From Candidatus Abzuiibacterium crystallinum (lineage in GTDB: Bacteria; Omnitrophota; Omnitrophia; Omnitrophales; Abzuiibacteriaceae): a DNA stretch of 43,051 bases. Below, piece after piece: positions 41,859 through 43,051 of the stretch; the first letter of the stretch is position 1, and each line of letters begins with the position of its first letter. The notes beneath the pieces are model-generated. The model saw nothing but the letters and a program-made list of their open reading frames with translations. It did no database searches and had not been told where the DNA came from. The DNA lies in assembly GCA_002787155.1 (NCBI GenBank), contig PCVY01000072.1, positions 1 through 43,051 on the forward strand, in the 5' to 3' direction. The translations under genes and the position numbers were made by a program.

Positions 41859-42946
41859 CATACGGTGTTAAGCAAATGCTGATGCAAAACGGTGTTTCTG
41901 AAATGACGAATCCTCTGACGAAAACCCCTGAGATGTTTTGGAACCGTCAAGGTGATCAAGTTGTAGGCGATCATGACAATCGTCCAGTGTGTTTGGACGC
42001 CCTGCCAGGAACGCATAAACACGTGGCCGAAGGCCAGGTGTTGTTTGATGTCCTTGTGAAAGATTTCGATTCCAAAACGCTGGCGGTAAAGTCGAACCAT
42101 CTCGGGTTCGCTCATCGAGAGGCTGTTCGTAATCAAAAACCTGGTTTCCTTCGCTCCGCCTTTCGTGATAAAGAGAAGCACGGTTCCAATCTTGGGCAGG
42201 TAAACGATTCTCTTGGAAACCTTGAGCTTTCGGTTTCTGGAAAGACGGACGGTCTTGTAAGTCCTCGGTCCCTTGGCCAGGTGACGGATGACGGTTCTTT
42301 TGCCGTTGATCTCCAGAATCCGGTTGCATTTGATCGCAGCCACAAACGTCCACCCCGCTTCGATAATCGGAAGAAGAATCGGAGCGCAAGCATACCAGCT
42401 GTCCATCAGAACGGTAACGGAAGTATGAAGCTTTTGACGAAGGTCTTGAAGAATGGTTTGCGCCAATTCGACCTTGCTTTTGAACGTACCTTCGGGACAC
42501 GCGGCCTTGGGCCTGTATCCTTGAATTGTCCAAGCCAGCCACTCGCCTGCAATCTTCAGTACACAGGTGACAGCGCATTGGCCCTTCGCCAAGCCACCCG
42601 CCGAGTGGTGGACTCCCAATCCTTCGATTTTCTTGCCTTCTCTCGCACAAGTGGTGTCGTCGATCACCACCAGAATTTCTTTGGCCTTGTTGGCTCTCGA
42701 GACCAAGAATTTCTGAGCGGTTTCCTGAAGATGTTTTTGTTTCTTTGGCGAGCCATTCAAAAAGCGTTGCAGGTTGTCGGGCAGGGTCCTGGCAAACTGG
42801 CTTGCGATTTCCCGAGTCGAGTGAAACTTGATCAGCCAAATCAAGCCGATCAGATAAACCAAGAAATGAATTCTCTGCGGCTTGGCCAGAACAGTCAAGA
42901 AATAGGAAAGATAAGTCGAAACTTTTCTGGGAACTTCGGTTCTCAT
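41858..42946 (-). CDS. DDE transposase, IS4 superfamily (IS701-like)
   Basis: A 362-residue transposase that cuts and joins the ends of its own element. The three acidic residues sit in VVIDDTTCAREGKKI (first Asp), VLMDSWYACAP (second Asp) and YRQRFGIEIFHKDIK, which fits the Y-x2-R-x3-E-x6-K signature of the IS4 superfamily exactly. No frameshift or stop interrupts it. ATG 42946 is chosen; a GTG at 42955 in the same frame would add three residues. Placement in IS701 rather than another IS4-like family is from overall appearance only. Confidence 0.9.
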   Translation of the reverse strand: MRTEVPRKVSTYLSYFLTVLAKPQRIHFLVYLIGLIWLIKFHSTREIASQFARTLPDNLQRFLNGSPKKQKHLQETAQKFLVSRANKAKEILVVIDDTTCAREGKKIEGLGVHHSAGGLAKGQCAVTCVLKIAGEWLAWTIQGYRPKAACPEGTFKSKVELAQTILQDLRQKLHTSVTVLMDSWYACAPILLPIIEAGWTFVAAIKCNRILEINGKRTVIRHLAKGPRTYKTVRLSRNRKLKVSKRIVYLPKIGTVLLFITKGGAKETRFLITNSLSMSEPEMVRLYRQRFGIEIFHKDIKQHLAFGHVFMRSWQGVQTHWTIVMIAYNLITLTVPKHLRGFRQRIRHFRNTVLHQHLLNTV

Positions 42947-43035
42947 GGCTTCCACGCCCTCCTTGCCTTGGTCGGCATAGGAGATTTCGGCTGGAAGCCA
43001 TTTGTTTTAAAGAGACAATTGTCATTGGTTACCTA

Positions 43036-43051
43036 AAATTTGCAGAACTCA
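43036..43051 (-). repeat. IS terminal inverted repeat, right
   Basis: AAATTTGCAGAACTCA is the exact reverse complement of the left repeat and ends at the last base of the window. The transposase is transcribed away from this end. Confidence 0.95.

Larger units (their letters stand above)
41843..43051 (-). mobile_element. Complete insertion sequence, IS4/IS701-type
   Basis: A 1209-base element bounded by perfect 16-bp inverted repeats and carrying one intact transposase on the - strand. Base composition is visibly more GC-rich than the flanks, indicating acquisition from elsewhere. The right end coincides with the last base of the window, so the target-site duplication cannot be checked; the left flank ends AACT. 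Intact ends and gene suggest recent insertion. Confidence 0.92.

Noticed and set aside
41868..43036. Two further long open frames (over 380 codons) over the transposase, one on each strand
   Set aside because: They span the IS terminal region and have no recognisable motifs. The frame at 41858-42946 contains the complete DDE signature, so the others are by-products of GC-rich codon structure.
1..43051. tRNA, rRNA, CRISPR arrays, prophage or restriction/defence systems
   Set aside because: No cloverleaf, spaced direct repeats, phage structural genes or nuclease/methylase pairs were seen, and all gaps between genes are about 160 bases or less.

Overview
The window reads as one large surface-polysaccharide locus from a Gram-negative bacterium. 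The diderm envelope is shown by lpxD (lipid A), an outer-membrane beta-barrel protein, a polysaccharide-export lipoprotein and a periplasm-facing TPR protein. Base composition is moderately AT-rich, and almost all genes lie on the + strand in tight, often 4-bp overlapping arrangements. I cannot fix the phylum. The gene style is compatible with an uncultivated lineage such as Omnitrophota or a deltaproteobacteria-like group, but that is a guess.

Layout. (1) 121-1443: a membrane GGDEF protein on the - strand, divergent from the export genes. (2) 1547-9494: TPR protein, beta-barrel, short OPX lipoprotein, Wzz/tyrosine-kinase fusion and O-antigen ligase/polymerase-like protein, i.e. the polymerisation and export machinery. 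(3) 9617-12747: a housekeeping island with its own good promoter: cysteine desulfurase, Mrp/HCF101-like ATPase, DUF971 protein and GTP cyclohydrolase I. (4) 12749-14724 (-): methyltransferase and lpxD. (5) 14829-17643: an odd lipoprotein, GDP-mannose dehydratase and a CMP-sugar synthetase. (6) 17732-20129: an SxtI-SxtJ-SxtK-like O-carbamoylation module whose third gene is only 52 codons. (7) 20142-28536: glycosyltransferases, Fuc4NAc enzymes (WecD/WecE type), an SGNH protein and a polyprenyl-P-sugar synthase between two multi-pass GT-C-like proteins. (8) 28693-37972: a pseudaminic-acid operon (PseB, PseC, PseG, PseI, PseH) that carries inside it an extra block of aldo/keto reductase, divergent NeuB-family synthase, SpsF-type cytidylyltransferase and class III aminotransferase. 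(9) 37997-41757: a PFTS-motif polysaccharide protein and an ABC exporter. (10) 41843-43051: a complete IS element with perfect 16-bp inverted repeats, the last base of which is the last base of the window.

How the genes work together (inference): nucleotide sugars are made (6-deoxy-mannose derivative, Fuc4NAc, pseudaminic acid and perhaps a second 3-deoxy-ulosonic acid), assembled and decorated (acetyl, carbamoyl, methyl), moved across the inner membrane, polymerised or ligated, and exported through a composite short-OPX plus beta-barrel route, with chain length set by the tyrosine kinase and possibly c-di-GMP input. No tRNA, rRNA, CRISPR array or prophage was seen. No gap between genes exceeds about 160 bases; the largest is 28537-28692.
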